A stretch of 64,000 nucleotides of DNA from DASRFA01 sp035651755. Its GTDB lineage: Bacteria > Desulfobacterota > Binatia > UBA12015. Positions within the stretch are counted from its first letter, which is position 1. Each line of letters opens with the position of its first letter. This document shows, piece after piece, positions 1 to 10,000 of the stretch. The notes below the pieces were generated by a model. It worked only from the letters and a program-made list of their open reading frames with translations. It was not told the DNA's origin and searched no databases. Location of the stretch: the NCBI GenBank assembly GCA_035651755.1, contig DASRFA010000027.1, positions 62,001 to 126,000 on the forward strand. Direction: 5' to 3'. A program made the translations under genes and the position numbers.

Positions 1-1183
1 GGCCCGGCACGTTCGTCACGATCAGGTCGAACGCGCGCGTCCGGCGGATCGCGCCAATCGCGAGCGCGAGCGGGAGGGACGTCGTCCAGTCCGCGGTCCG
101 GGTGAGCACTTCGGGGCCGCGCTCTTGGCGGTGGTCGCGGTGATGCGCGGTCGTGTCGCGGATCGCCCGAAAGCGATCGAGCGCGCGCGACTCGCCGAGT
201 GGCAGCGGAGCGAGCCACGCGGACACGCGGTTGCCGGTCTCCCCGCGCTCGCTCGCGGCCCGCACGCTGACCGGGATCAGAACTCGGAAATCGCCGGCCA
301 CGGGAGCGCGCCGGTCGAGGAAGAGGCGGCGCATCGCGCCGGCGACGGTCGCGAGCACGACGTCGTTCAGCGTGCCGCCGAGCCGGCGCTTGACGTGCTT
401 CACCTGCTCGAGGTCGAGCTCGACCCAGTCGACGCGGCGATGGGGGCCGATCGGCCGGTTGATCGGCGTCTCGCCCGAGGTGCGGGTGCCGCTCCGGACG
501 AATCCCCAGAGGCTCCCGACCGTGCCGGCGATGCGCCCGCGCGCTTCCGGCGTGAGCGCCCGCGCGCAGGTCGCGACGATAGCGGCCGACGCGTCGGTGC
601 GACGGCGCACCTCGTCGCGGAGGAGGCGCGTCACGGTCGGCGGCGGCGCGGGCCTCCAGGGCTCGGCGCTTCCGACCGTCGCGTCCGGCGCGGCGTTCAG
701 GAGCGCGGCCAGGAGATCGACGCCGGCGATGCCGTCCACCATGCAGTGATGGACCTTGCTCAGCATCGCGAAGCGGCCGCCCTCGAGCCCTTCGATGAGC
801 CAGATCTCCCAGAGCGGGCGGCGCCGATCGAGCGGTCGCTCGAGGATGCGCGCGCACAGCGTCTTCAGCTGCGCGTCGCTTCCGGGATGCGGCAGGTGGC
901 TGTGGCGGACGTGGTACTCGAGGTCGAAGCGGTCGTCGTCCACCCAGATCGGGTCGTTCGTGACCGGCACGTAGCCGAGGCGCTGGCGGTACCGCGGGAT
1001 CAGGTGGAGGCGCGAGGCGATGTGCGCGCGGGCGCGCGCGATGTCGATCCCGCCGTCGCCGTCGAGCGACGACCCGCCGCGGAAGAGGCACGTCGACGCG
1101 ACGTGCATGTAGCTGTTCTGGGTCTCGAAGTGGAGGAACGAGTGATCGAGGCCCGAGAGCCGTTCGTAGCCGTCCGTTCGCAT
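1..1183 (-). CDS. WS/DGAT wax-ester synthase/diacylglycerol acyltransferase (3' end outside window)
   Basis: Family enzymes esterify acyl-CoA with fatty alcohol or diacylglycerol to make storage lipid. Reading the minus strand from the ATG at 1183 gives an open frame to the window edge (about 394 codons). It shows an N-terminal condensation-like domain beginning RTDGYERLSGLDHSFL, the hallmark HHxxxDG motif as KVHHCMVDGIAGVDLL (about residues 140-155), a WVELDLEQVKHVKRRLGGTLNDVVL stretch in two parts typical of the C-terminal domain, then LIPVSVR and FDLIVTNVPG near the edge. Full-length members are about 450-500 residues, so roughly the last 60-100 residues are missing. It diverges from the phosphoesterase at 1645. 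No strong ribosome site precedes the ATG (GGTGGGG). Function is confident from motifs; substrate preference cannot be told. Confidence 0.88.
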   Translation of the reverse strand, partial: MRTDGYERLSGLDHSFLHFETQNSYMHVASTCLFRGGSSLDGDGGIDIARARAHIASRLHLIPRYRQRLGYVPVTNDPIWVDDDRFDLEYHVRHSHLPHPGSDAQLKTLCARILERPLDRRRPLWEIWLIEGLEGGRFAMLSKVHHCMVDGIAGVDLLAALLNAAPDATVGSAEPWRPAPPPTVTRLLRDEVRRRTDASAAIVATCARALTPEARGRIAGTVGSLWGFVRSGTRTSGETPINRPIGPHRRVDWVELDLEQVKHVKRRLGGTLNDVVLATVAGAMRRLFLDRRAPVAGDFRVLIPVSVRAASERGETGNRVSAWLAPLPLGESRALDRFRAIRDTTAHHRDHRQERGPEVLTRTADWTTSLPLALAIGAIRRTRAFDLIVTNVPG

Positions 1184-1644
1184 CACCCCACCGTCTCGCG
1201 AACGACGTGCCCCGGCGCGACGTCTGCCGCTGCCGCCGGTCGCCGCTCCCGCCATCGCGCCCCCCGGGTGGCCCGGTGCAGATTCGATACCAGCGTGGAC
1301 GCTGCGCGGACCGCCGAATTCACGAGCGACTGCGATCGGAGCTTCGGTTCGCGCAGCGGGACGTGATGCCGGGCGCGGCACGATGCCGCGCAATCGGGCA
1401 GGCGCGGCGCGCCGTCCCGCATTGCAACCTTTGCGCGAAGCCCTGCGCCGCCGCGCCGGACGCGCCGCGGTACGGGGACGGGGCGCGCGCGGATTCCGCA
1501 GGTCGGCGCGCCCGCCCGCGCACAATTGCGCGCCCCGTCGCGGGAACTGCGCGCCTCGCGCGCCCGCGCCCGTGGCACACCGGCTGCAACGGCGTTCCCC
1601 GGGGCTGCGTCTGGAACGGTGCCGAGGCACCCGGGAGAGCTGTC
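1184..1644. other. Divergent intergenic region with no supported gene
   Basis: 461 bases between the WS/DGAT start and the phosphoesterase start. All frames open here are Arg/Ala/Pro-rich and look like GC-rich noise. The only clear signal is the sigma-54-like -24/-12 element at 1573-1588. Confidence 0.6.
1573..1588 (+). promoter_or_regulatory. Candidate sigma-54 (-24/-12) promoter
   Basis: TGGCAC at 1573-1578 and CTGCA at 1584-1588, with the invariant GG (1574-1575) and GC (1586-1587) exactly 12 bases apart as in the TGGCACGN4TTGCW consensus. Mismatches are at the base after TGGCAC and at the first T of TTGC. It lies 57 bases before the phosphoesterase ATG, a sensible distance. Confidence 0.5.
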
Positions 1645-2967
1645 ATGAGAAGAACCCCTCGAAACGGCGAGCGCGCCGCGGCGCGCCGCAGCGTCTACAT
1701 TGTGCTTGTCGGGATCCTCGCGCTCGTCGTACATCCCCCGGGCGCGAGCGCGGTGAGCAGGAAGAAGCCGCCGAAGCCCGAGAAGTCCGGCATCGAGCAC
1801 ATCGTCCTCGTCATGATGGAGAACCGGAGCTTCGATCACTTCCTCGGATGGCTTCCCGGCGCGGATGGCCGCCAGTCCGGCCTCACGTACCTCGACGCAT
1901 CCGGAGCGCCGCACACGACCTTCCCGCTCGCGCCCGACTACATGGGTTGCGATCACCCCGACCCGGATCACACCTGGGAGGGCGGACGCGTCGAGTACGA
2001 CGGCGGCGCGATGGACGGGTTCCTCCGTGCGGGCATGAACGACGAGTACGCGATCGGCTACTACGTCGAGCCCGACCGGCCGTTCTTCAACGCTCTCGCG
2101 CGCAACTACACGACCTGCGACCGATTCTTCGCTGCGATCCTGGGCCCGACCTATCCGAACCGGATCTTCCAGCACGCCGCGCAGACCGATCGCCTCGACA
2201 ACACGCTCGACATCTCGACGCTGCCGACGATCTGGGACCGCCTCGCCGAAGCCGGCGTGAGCGCGACCTACTACTATTCCGACGTCTCGTTCCTGTGGCT
2301 CTGGGGCGCCAAATACCTCCCGATCTCGCGGTCGTACGACGAGTTCCTCGCCGACGCGGCGACCGGAAACCTGCCGGCCGTGAGCTTCGTCGAGCCGCGC
2401 TTCGTCGAGGACTCGACCGGCACGTCGGGAAGCGACCACCCGCACGCCGACGTGCGCGTCGGCGACGCGTTCCTCGCGGAGACCTTCCACGCGCTCGCGA
2501 ACGGGCCGGCATGGCCGAGCACCGTGTTCATCGTGACGTACGACGAGTGGGGCGGGTTCTTCGATCACGTCGCGCCGCCGCGCGCGGCCGCACCGAATGC
2601 CGTGGATCCCGACCTCGTGGACGGAAAGGCGCTCCTCGGCCTCCGCGTGCCGGCCGTGGTCGCGTCGCCGTTCAGCCGCGGCGATGCCGCGAGCCCGCGC
2701 GTGTCGTCCACCGTCTTCGACCACACCTCGGTTCTGAAGCTGATCGAGTGGCGCTTCGGCCTCGCACCGCTCACCGCGCGCGACGCATCCGCGGACGTCG
2801 GGAACCTCCTCGACGTGCTGAGCTTCCACAAGCCGGATGCGGCGGTCCCGTCGCTTCCGGATCCCGCGCCGCCGCCGATCGTGCCGTGCATCCCCGACGT
2901 GGCGACGCCGCCGGCGGACACGCCGATGGCGGCGATCGGCCTCGTCGCGCCGGGTCCGACGCCGTGA
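1645..2967 (+). CDS. Secreted phosphoesterase family protein (acid phosphatase/phospholipase C type)
   Basis: 440 residues. Signal peptide at residues 1-37 (hydrophobic core YIVLVGILALVV, then ASA). The mature part has the phosphoesterase family (PF04185) landmarks in order: IVLVMMENRSFDHFLGW (metal-binding Glu/Asn), TYPNRIFQHAAQTDR, TYDEWGGFFDHV and FDHTSVLKLIEWRFGL. Members hydrolyse phosphomonoesters or phospholipid head groups outside the cytoplasm. The ATG at 1645 was chosen because it starts a classical signal peptide and follows GGGAGAG at about 8 bases; the frame stays open further upstream but that part is low-complexity Arg/Ala. A paralogue with a different export signal lies at 33953-35329. 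A sigma-54-like promoter precedes it. The true substrate is unknown. Confidence 0.88.
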   Translation: MRRTPRNGERAAARRSVYIVLVGILALVVHPPGASAVSRKKPPKPEKSGIEHIVLVMMENRSFDHFLGWLPGADGRQSGLTYLDASGAPHTTFPLAPDYMGCDHPDPDHTWEGGRVEYDGGAMDGFLRAGMNDEYAIGYYVEPDRPFFNALARNYTTCDRFFAAILGPTYPNRIFQHAAQTDRLDNTLDISTLPTIWDRLAEAGVSATYYYSDVSFLWLWGAKYLPISRSYDEFLADAATGNLPAVSFVEPRFVEDSTGTSGSDHPHADVRVGDAFLAETFHALANGPAWPSTVFIVTYDEWGGFFDHVAPPRAAAPNAVDPDLVDGKALLGLRVPAVVASPFSRGDAASPRVSSTVFDHTSVLKLIEWRFGLAPLTARDASADVGNLLDVLSFHKPDAAVPSLPDPAPPPIVPCIPDVATPPADTPMAAIGLVAPGPTP

Positions 2968-3188
2968 CGACGACGCGCCCGACGGTCGGCGGCGAGCTTG
3001 CCCATCTCGGCGCGCGGAGATTCTTGCGCGCGGGGGGTGGCAATCTTTCACGGCCGTGTCGGAACGACATCGAGCCGGCACGGCTTCGCGCGTCGAACTC
3101 GCGGAAGTCGACCGCTTTCCACGACGGCCGCGGGGAGGGCCGTGGCATGGGCCTTGCGGAAATGCGGCCGAATGAAGGGAGGTCCCCG

Positions 3189-3491
3189 ATGCGACGTACT
3201 GTGACCATGCTGGCTCTCGCTCTCGCGTTCGCGATTCCGGCCACCGGCCGGGCCCTGGCCGCAGAGAGCACGACCACGATGACGCAGACGACGACCACGC
3301 CCAGCGGGCGTCTCGTCATCACGGACGCCAAGACGCGGTCGTTCCGCGTCGGCAGCGATACGCACGTCTATGTCGCTCCCGACGACGTCGACCTGAGCTC
3401 GCTGAGCGGGCACGACGTCAAGGTGTTCGTCGGCAACGACGGGCGCGTCTCGCGCGTCACGCGCTCCGAGACCGTCGAGACGCACGACTGA
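3189..3491 (+). CDS. Small exported protein, unknown function
   Basis: 100 residues with a clear signal peptide (MRRTVTMLALALAFAIP, cleavage near LAAES), a Thr-rich linker of about 15 residues, and a compact domain of about 60 residues that resembles a small beta-barrel (ITDAKTRSFRVG, HVYVAPDDVDLSSLSGHDVKVFVG). The second half reads like an OB- or SH3-like fold, but I do not recognise the family. The start is well supported by GGGAGG seven bases before the ATG. It ends 23 bases before a strong hairpin, so it is probably the last gene of its transcript. It follows the phosphoesterase by 221 bases and may have its own promoter. Confidence 0.72.
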   Translation: MRRTVTMLALALAFAIPATGRALAAESTTTMTQTTTTPSGRLVITDAKTRSFRVGSDTHVYVAPDDVDLSSLSGHDVKVFVGNDGRVSRVTRSETVETHD

Positions 3492-3514
3492 CGTCGGCGC
3501 GCTCGACTGCTGAA

Positions 3515-3557
3515 GCTCCGCTCGCGCGGCGACGTCGCGTCGCCGCGCGAGCGGAGC
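3515..3557 (+). terminator. Strong hairpin, likely terminator of the small exported gene
   Basis: A perfect 19-base stem (3515-3533 with 3539-3557) and a five-base loop, 23 bases after the stop at 3491. There is no T-run, as is common in very GC-rich genomes. Confidence 0.7.
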
Positions 3558-3596
3558 GGTGTCGGAACCGCGGCGCGCGCGACTTTGCGTCGCGAT

Positions 3597-3631
3597 TTGA
3601 CAACCCGGGATCCGCGCGGTTGTCGGTTGTC
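3597..3631 (+). promoter_or_regulatory. Candidate promoter/operator of the addBA pair
   Basis: TTGACA at 3597-3602 overlaps GACAACC (3599-3605), whose inverted copy GGTTGTC occurs twice in tandem at 3618-3624 and 3625-3631. The element ends 17 bases before the ATG at 3649. A convincing -10 box is not seen. It could be the binding site of a repair-type regulator; this is inference. Confidence 0.35.
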
Positions 3632-3648
3632 GGAAGGGCCGGCAACCG

Positions 3649-6600
3649 ATGCGCACCCTGGTCGAAGCCGAGACCGCGAGCGACCGCCTCCGGCGCGCGG
3701 CGGAGTGGCTCGCCGCGCGCGCGCCCGCCGAGGAGGTGGTCGTTGTCGCGGCGACGGCCGACGCGGCGAACGAGATCATTCGCCGCACGGTGACGGCGGG
3801 CCGATCGGGCGCGTCGTTCGGGTGGCACCGCGTCACGCTCGGCCGCCTCGCCGCGGAGCTCGCGCGCCCCGCCCTCATCGACGCGAACCTGGTTCCGGTC
3901 GGGAGCCTACCGGGGTGCGCCGTCGTGGCGCGCGTGGTGCACGAGTGCGACCGGCGCGGCGAGCTGGGCCGCTACGCTCAGGTCGCGGGGACGCCGGGAT
4001 TCGCGCGAGCCGCCGCCGCGGCGATCGACGAGCTCCGAATGGCGCGGGTCGCGCCGGAACGCGTCGGCGAGGCATCGCCCGAGCTCCGCCGGCTCCTCGA
4101 GGCGACCGACGAGGAGCTCGTGCGCGCCCAGCTCGCCGATCGCGCCGCGGTCTTCGAGCTCGCGACCCGCGCCGCGCGCGATCGCGCGCTCCGCCACCCG
4201 CTGCTCGGGCTGCCGCTGCTCCTCCTCGACGTGTCGATCGCGACGCGCGCCGAGGAGGAGCTCCTCGGTGCGATGGTCGAGCGCGCGCCCGAAGCGGTCG
4301 CGACCGTCCCCGCCGGCGACGCGCGGACGCGCCGGCGCGCGCTCGCGATCGGGCTCGAGGCGGCGCCCGCGGCGAGCGCGCCGCCGCCCCGCATCTCGTC
4401 GCTCGCGCACCTCCAGCGCCACGTCTTCCTCGACGTCGCTCCGCCGGCCGCCGCCGTCGACGGCAGCGTCGTCGTCCTCTCCGCGCCCGGGGAGAGCCGG
4501 GAAGCGGTCGAGATCGCGCGCCGCCTGGTCGGCGCCGCCCGGCGCGGGATCCCTTTCGACCGCATGGCGGTGCTCCTGCGATCGCCCGAGGAGTACCGCC
4601 CGCACCTGGAAGAGGCGCTCGCGCGCGCGGGCGTTCCGGCGGCGTTCGCGCGCGGTGCGGTCCGGCCGGATCCGGCGGGTCGAGCGTTCGTCGCGCTCCT
4701 CGCGTGCGCGGCGGAGCGGCTCTCGGCGCGCCGCTTCGCCGAGTACCTCTCTCTCGGCGTCGTCCCGGACGCGACTGCCGCCGGCGCTCCGCCGCCGGCC
4801 GCGCCGGTGGCCGAGCGCTGGGTCGCGCCCGACGAGGAGATGGTGCCGGAAGCGATCGCGGACGCGCTCGCCGGCGCGGCTCCCGCGGCCGCGGACGTCG
4901 GAGAGCCTGCACTCCCGGTCGGTGCGCACGCGGAGCTCGGCGCCTCCGGTCGCGGCCCCACCGAAGCGGACGTGTCGGTCGCGGACCCGGAGGAGGTCGC
5001 AGTCGTCGCTGGGACGCTGCGCGCGCCGCGGCGCTGGGAGCAGCTCCTCGTCGACGCCGCGGTGATCGGCGGGCGCGAGCGCTGGCGCCGCCGTCTCGAC
5101 GGCCTCGAGGCCGAGCTCGGCCTCGACCTCGCCGAGCTGGAGGACGACGCGAGCGCCGCGCGCATCCGGCGCACGCTCGCCGACCTCGGAAGCCTCCGCG
5201 ACTTCGCGCTTCCGCTGCTCGACGAGCTCGCCGAGCTCCCGGAGTCGGCCGATTGGGGGCGGTGGATCGAGCGGCTCTCCGCGCTCGCGACGCGCGCGCT
5301 GCGCGACCCGACGCGAGTCCTCCAGGTTCTTTCCGAGCTCGAGCCGATGGCGCCGGTCGGGCCGGTCGCGCTGCGCGAGGTGCAGCTCGTCCTCTCGCAG
5401 CGGCTCCTCGAGCTCGCGCTGCCGCCGCCGCGGAGCCGCTACGGCCGGGTCTTCGTCGGGCCGGTCGAGGCGGCGCGCGGCCTCGCGTTCGACCTCGTCT
5501 GCATCCCCGGCCTCGCCGAGAAGCTCTTCCCGCGCGAGATCCGCGAGGAGCCGCTCCTCCTCGACCGCGTCCGCGAGCGCCTCTCCCCCGACCTCCCGAC
5601 GAACGACGACCGCGTCCAGAGCGAGCGCCTCGCGCTCCGGATCGCGGTCGGAGCCGCCGAGCGCGAGCTCGTGCTCTCCTACCCGCGCCTCGACATGGAG
5701 AAGGCGCGCCCGCGCGTGCCGTCGTTCTACACGCTGGAGGCGATGCGCGCGGCGCAGGGCCGGCTCCCGGGCTTCGCCGAGCTCGGCGACCTCGCGGAGC
5801 GCGTCGCCGACGCGCGCGTCGGCTGGCCGGCGCCGCGCTCGCCGGAAAACGCAATCGACGAGGCCGAGCACGACCTCGCACTGCTCGATCGGCTGCTCCG
5901 GCTCGAGCCGGCTGCGAGCGTCGGGACCGCCCGCTTCCTTCTGGACGCGAACCCGCATCTCGGGCGCGCGCTCCGCTTCCGCGCGCGCCGCTGGCTCCGG
6001 CGCTGGACGCCGGCCGACGGGCTCGTCGAGCCCATCGCCGCGGCGCGCGAGGCGCTCGCGCGCCACGCGCTCGCGGCGCGCAGCTACTCCGCGACCGCGC
6101 TCGAGAACTACGCGGCGTGCCCGTACCACTTCTTCCTCCAGGCGGTGCACCGCCTCGCGCCGCGCGAGGAGCCGGCCGCGATCGACGAGATGGACGCGCT
6201 CCAGCGCGGCGCCCTCGTGCACGACGTCCAGTTCGCGCTCTTCCAGCGCCTGCAGGCCCGCGGGCTGCTGCCCGTCGTGCCGTCGAACCTCGCGAGCGCG
6301 CGCGCCGAGCTCGACGACGTGCTCGAAGCGGTCGCGGGCGAGCACCACGAACGCCTGGCGCCCGCGATCGAGCGCGTCTGGAGCGAGGGCATCGCCGGCA
6401 TCCGCGCCGACCTGCGCGAGTGGCTCCGCCGCATGAGCGAGGACGAGTCCGGCTTCGTTCCATGGCGCTTCGAGCTCGCGTTCGGGCTCGCGTCCCGCCG
6501 CAATCGCGACTCCCGATCGATCGCCGAAGCGGTCGAGCTCGAGGCCGGCATCCGGCTGCGTGGATCGATCGACCTCGTCGAGCGCGACGCCGCGGGCCGC

Positions 6601-7005
6601 GTGCGCGTCACCGACCACAAGACTGGCAAGGTGAAGCTCGGCGCCGGCGGCGTGCTGGCGGGCGGCTCCGTGCTGCAGCCGGTCCTCTACGCGCTCGCGG
6701 CGGAGAAGCTGTTCCCGGACGCGACCGTCACCGAGTCGCGGCTCTCGTACTGCACGTCGGCCGGCGGCTTCACGGTCCGTCCGGTCGAGCTCGACGAGCG
6801 CGTGCGGCAGGGCGCGAGCGCCCTCGCCGACGCGGTCGGCGCCGGCCTCTCGGAGGCGTTCTTGCCCGCGCTCCCGGCGCCGCGCGCCTGCCGCTTCTGC
6901 GACTACCGGGTCGTGTGCGGGCCGTACGAGGAGATGCGGACGGAGCGAAAGCCGAAGGAGTCGCCGGCGCTGGCCGCGCTCCGGAAGCTCCGGGAGCTCG
7001 CGTGA
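3649..7005 (+). CDS. addB: AddB-type PD-(D/E)XK nuclease/inactivated-helicase subunit
   Basis: 1118 residues. AddB partners with AddA to resect double-strand DNA ends for recombination. The C-terminal third has the nuclease core: SYSATALENYAACPYHFFLQ, GSIDLVERD, VTDHKTGK (D-x-K catalytic motif, about residue 988), and QPVLYALAAEKLF. The cysteine of AACPYHFF and the three of CRFCDYRVVC make the four-cysteine iron-sulphur set known in AddB nucleases. The N-terminal helicase-like part has no recognisable Walker A, so ATP hydrolysis probably rests on AddA alone. Start ATG follows GGAAGGG. The stop overlaps the GTG of the next gene (GTGA), implying translational coupling. Gene order is addB-addA. 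Assignment rests on C-terminal motifs and context. Confidence 0.82.
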   Translation: MRTLVEAETASDRLRRAAEWLAARAPAEEVVVVAATADAANEIIRRTVTAGRSGASFGWHRVTLGRLAAELARPALIDANLVPVGSLPGCAVVARVVHECDRRGELGRYAQVAGTPGFARAAAAAIDELRMARVAPERVGEASPELRRLLEATDEELVRAQLADRAAVFELATRAARDRALRHPLLGLPLLLLDVSIATRAEEELLGAMVERAPEAVATVPAGDARTRRRALAIGLEAAPAASAPPPRISSLAHLQRHVFLDVAPPAAAVDGSVVVLSAPGESREAVEIARRLVGAARRGIPFDRMAVLLRSPEEYRPHLEEALARAGVPAAFARGAVRPDPAGRAFVALLACAAERLSARRFAEYLSLGVVPDATAAGAPPPAAPVAERWVAPDEEMVPEAIADALAGAAPAAADVGEPALPVGAHAELGASGRGPTEADVSVADPEEVAVVAGTLRAPRRWEQLLVDAAVIGGRERWRRRLDGLEAELGLDLAELEDDASAARIRRTLADLGSLRDFALPLLDELAELPESADWGRWIERLSALATRALRDPTRVLQVLSELEPMAPVGPVALREVQLVLSQRLLELALPPPRSRYGRVFVGPVEAARGLAFDLVCIPGLAEKLFPREIREEPLLLDRVRERLSPDLPTNDDRVQSERLALRIAVGAAERELVLSYPRLDMEKARPRVPSFYTLEAMRAAQGRLPGFAELGDLAERVADARVGWPAPRSPENAIDEAEHDLALLDRLLRLEPAASVGTARFLLDANPHLGRALRFRARRWLRRWTPADGLVEPIAAAREALARHALAARSYSATALENYAACPYHFFLQAVHRLAPREEPAAIDEMDALQRGALVHDVQFALFQRLQARGLLPVVPSNLASARAELDDVLEAVAGEHHERLAPAIERVWSEGIAGIRADLREWLRRMSEDESGFVPWRFELAFGLASRRNRDSRSIAEAVELEAGIRLRGSIDLVERDAAGRVRVTDHKTGKVKLGAGGVLAGGSVLQPVLYALAAEKLFPDATVTESRLSYCTSAGGFTVRPVELDERVRQGASALADAVGAGLSEAFLPALPAPRACRFCDYRVVCGPYEEMRTERKPKESPALAALRKLRELA

Positions 7006-10000
7006 CCGAGAAGCCGCTCGCCGACGCCGAGGCGCGCCGCCGCATCTGCGACGAGCTCGACCGGACGTTCTTCGTCGAGGCCGCCGCGGGAACCGGCAAG
7101 ACGACCGCGCTCGTCTCGCGGATCCTCGCTCTCATCCGGACGGGCACGGCGGAGCTGGAGCGGATCGTCGCCCTCACCTTCACCGAGAAGGCGGCGGGCG
7201 AGATGAAGCTCCGCCTGCGAGCGGCGATCGAGGGCGCCCGCAACGGCGCCGCGACGCGCCCCGACGAGCGGGCGTATCTCGACCGGGCGCTCGCGCAGCT
7301 CGAGCTCGCGCGCATCGGGACGATCCACGCCTTCTGCGCCGACCTCCTGCACGAGCGGCCCGTCGAGGCCGGCGTCGATCCGCTCTTCGAGGTCGCGGCC
7401 GAGGACCAGTCGCGCGCGCTCCTCGACGGCGCGTTCGACGGCTGGTTCGAGCGCGAGCTCTCGGACCCGCATCCCGGCGTCCGCCGCATCCTGTCCCGGC
7501 GCGGCGCATGGAACGGGCGAAACGGCCCGCGGGAGCTCCTCCGGAGCGCGGTCGACGCGCTCGCCGAGCACCGCGACTTCCCGGCGGCGTGGCGCCGCGA
7601 CCCGTTCGACCGCGCTGCCGCGATCGACCGCATCCTCGAGCGCTTCGCCGAGGTGGCGCCGCTCGCGGAGCGCGCGCTGCGCGCGGGCGACTGGCTCGCG
7701 AAGAGCTTCGGCGAGATCGCGCGCTTCGTCGACGAGAATCGCCTGCGGGAGCTCGTGCGGCCGCGCGACCACGACGCGCTCGAGGCGGAGCTCCGGCAGT
7801 TCGCGCGCGGCATGCCGCGCGCCCGCCACTGGGGCTGGCGCGGCAGGAGCGCGAGCTACGGGCACGATCTGACGCGCGAAGATGCGCGCGCCGCGCGCGA
7901 CGCCGTCAAGCAGGAGCTCGACGCGCTCGTCGCCGCCTGCGAGGCGGACCTGGCGCCGCTCCTCCAGCGCGAGCTCCGCCCGGTGATCGACGAGTACGCG
8001 CGGCGAAAGGCGAGCGCGGGAAAGCTCGACTTCCTCGACCTCCTCCTGCGCGCCCGCGACCTCCTGCGCGGCGACCGCGAAGTGCGCGCCGATTTCCAGC
8101 GCCGCTTCACCCACTTCTTCGTCGACGAGTTCCAGGACACCGACCCGCTGCAGGCCGAGATCCTCTTGCTGCTCGCAGCCGACGCGGAGCGCGACACCGA
8201 CTGGCAGCGCGCGACGCCGGCCCCCGGCAAGCTCTTCATCGTCGGCGACCCCAAGCAGTCGATCTATCGCTTCCGGCGCGCCGACGTCGCGCTCTACGAG
8301 CGCGTCAAGCGCCACCTCGTCGCGCGTGGCGCGGAGCTCCTCCACCTGACGACGAGCTTCCGCGGCGTCGCCGCGATCCAGGGCCTCGTGAACGTCGCGT
8401 TCGCGCCGCACATGCAGGGGAGCGAGGACGGGAGCCAGGCCGATTACGTCCCCCTCGAGCGCCGGCGGGAGGACGTCGCGGATCGGCCCGCGGTCGTCGT
8501 CCTGCCCGCGCCCAACCCCTACCGCGACTACGGCGACAACGCGCCCATGCAGAGCGGCTGCATCGCCGACTCGTACGCCGACGCGGCCGCGGCGTTCGTC
8601 TCCTGGCTGGTCGAGAAGAGCGGCTGGACGATCGAGGACCCGCTCCGCCCCGGCGAGCGCGTGCGGATCGCGGCCCGCCACGTCTGCCTCCTGTTCCGCC
8701 GCTTCCAGAACTACGGCGACGACGTGACGCGTCCGTACGTCCGCGCGCTCGAGGCGCGGCGTTTGCCGCACGTGCTGGTCGGCGGGCGCTCGTTCCACGA
8801 GCGCGAGGAGATCCTCGCGATCCGGAACGCGCTCGCCGCGATCGAGTGGCCCGACGACGAGCTCCGCGTCTTCGCGACGCTGCGCGGGCCGCTGTTCGCG
8901 CTCGGGGACGACGCGCTGCTCGCGTTCCGCGATCGCGTGAAGCGGCTCCACCCGCTCCGGCGTCTCGGCGACGACGAGCTCGCTGCGCTCGGCGCGCCCG
9001 AGCGCGCGGTCGCCGGCGCGCTCGACGTGCTCGGCCGGCTCTACGCCGGGCGCAACCACCGCCCGATCGCGCACACGATCGGCCGCCTGCTGGACGCCGT
9101 GCGCGCGCACGCCGGGATCGCGATCTGGCCCACGGGAGAGCAGGCGCTCGCGAACTGCCTTCGCACGATCGACCTCGCGCGCCGCTTCGAGCGCCGCGGC
9201 GCGGCGTCCTTCCGCGCCTTCGTCGACCACCTCGAGGCGGAGGCCGAGCGCGGACAGTCCGAGGACGCGCCGCTCGTCGAGGAGAGCACCGAAGGCGTGC
9301 GGATCATGACCGTGCACCGCGCGAAGGGGCTCGAGTTCCCGGTCGTCGTGCTCGCGGATCCGGTCTGCAACGCGACGTCGGCGCGGCCGCAGCGCCACGT
9401 CGATCCCGAGCGCGGGCTCTGGGCCGAGCCGCTCGCCGGCGCCGCGCCGGTCGAGCTCCTCGAGGCGGCGGACGAGGAGCTCCGGCGCGATGCCGCCGAA
9501 GCGGTGCGGGTCGCGTACGTCGCGACCACGCGCGCGCGCGACCTCCTCGTCGTGCCCGGCGTGGGCGACCTCGCGCCCGACGACGACCTCGGGCGCGGCT
9601 GGCTCGAGGTGCTGAACGACGCCGTGTACCCGCCGCACGGCGAGCGCGCATCGGCGAAGGTCGCGCCCGGTTGCCCGCCGTTCGGCCGCGACACCGTCGC
9701 CCAACGGCCGCCGCTCGCGCGGCCGGAGCACGACCCGATCCGCCCGGGGCTCCACCGTCCGACCGCGGACGGACCGGCGGTCGTGTGGTGGGATCCGACG
9801 AAGCTCGACCTCGGCCTGCAGGACGACGTCGGCCTGCGCCAGATGCGGATCCTCGAGGCCGACGAGAAGGGGAGCGCGGCGGAAGAGGGCGCGCGCGCAC
9901 ACGCGCGCTGGCAGGAGGCGCGGGCGCGGGCGCTCGCGGACGGGGGCGCGCCGTCCCTGCGAGCGGAGCCCGCGACGCTGCGCGCCGCCGCGGCGGTCGC

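Noticed and set aside
125..1366. Plus-strand frames in the first 1.4 kb
   Set aside because: They are antisense to the WS/DGAT gene, whose HHxxxDG motif is unmistakable on the minus strand.
3585..7001. Upstream extension of the addA frame through addB
   Set aside because: The extension is Arg/Pro/Ala low complexity and addB is clearly coded in another frame; the GTG at 7002 is the natural start.
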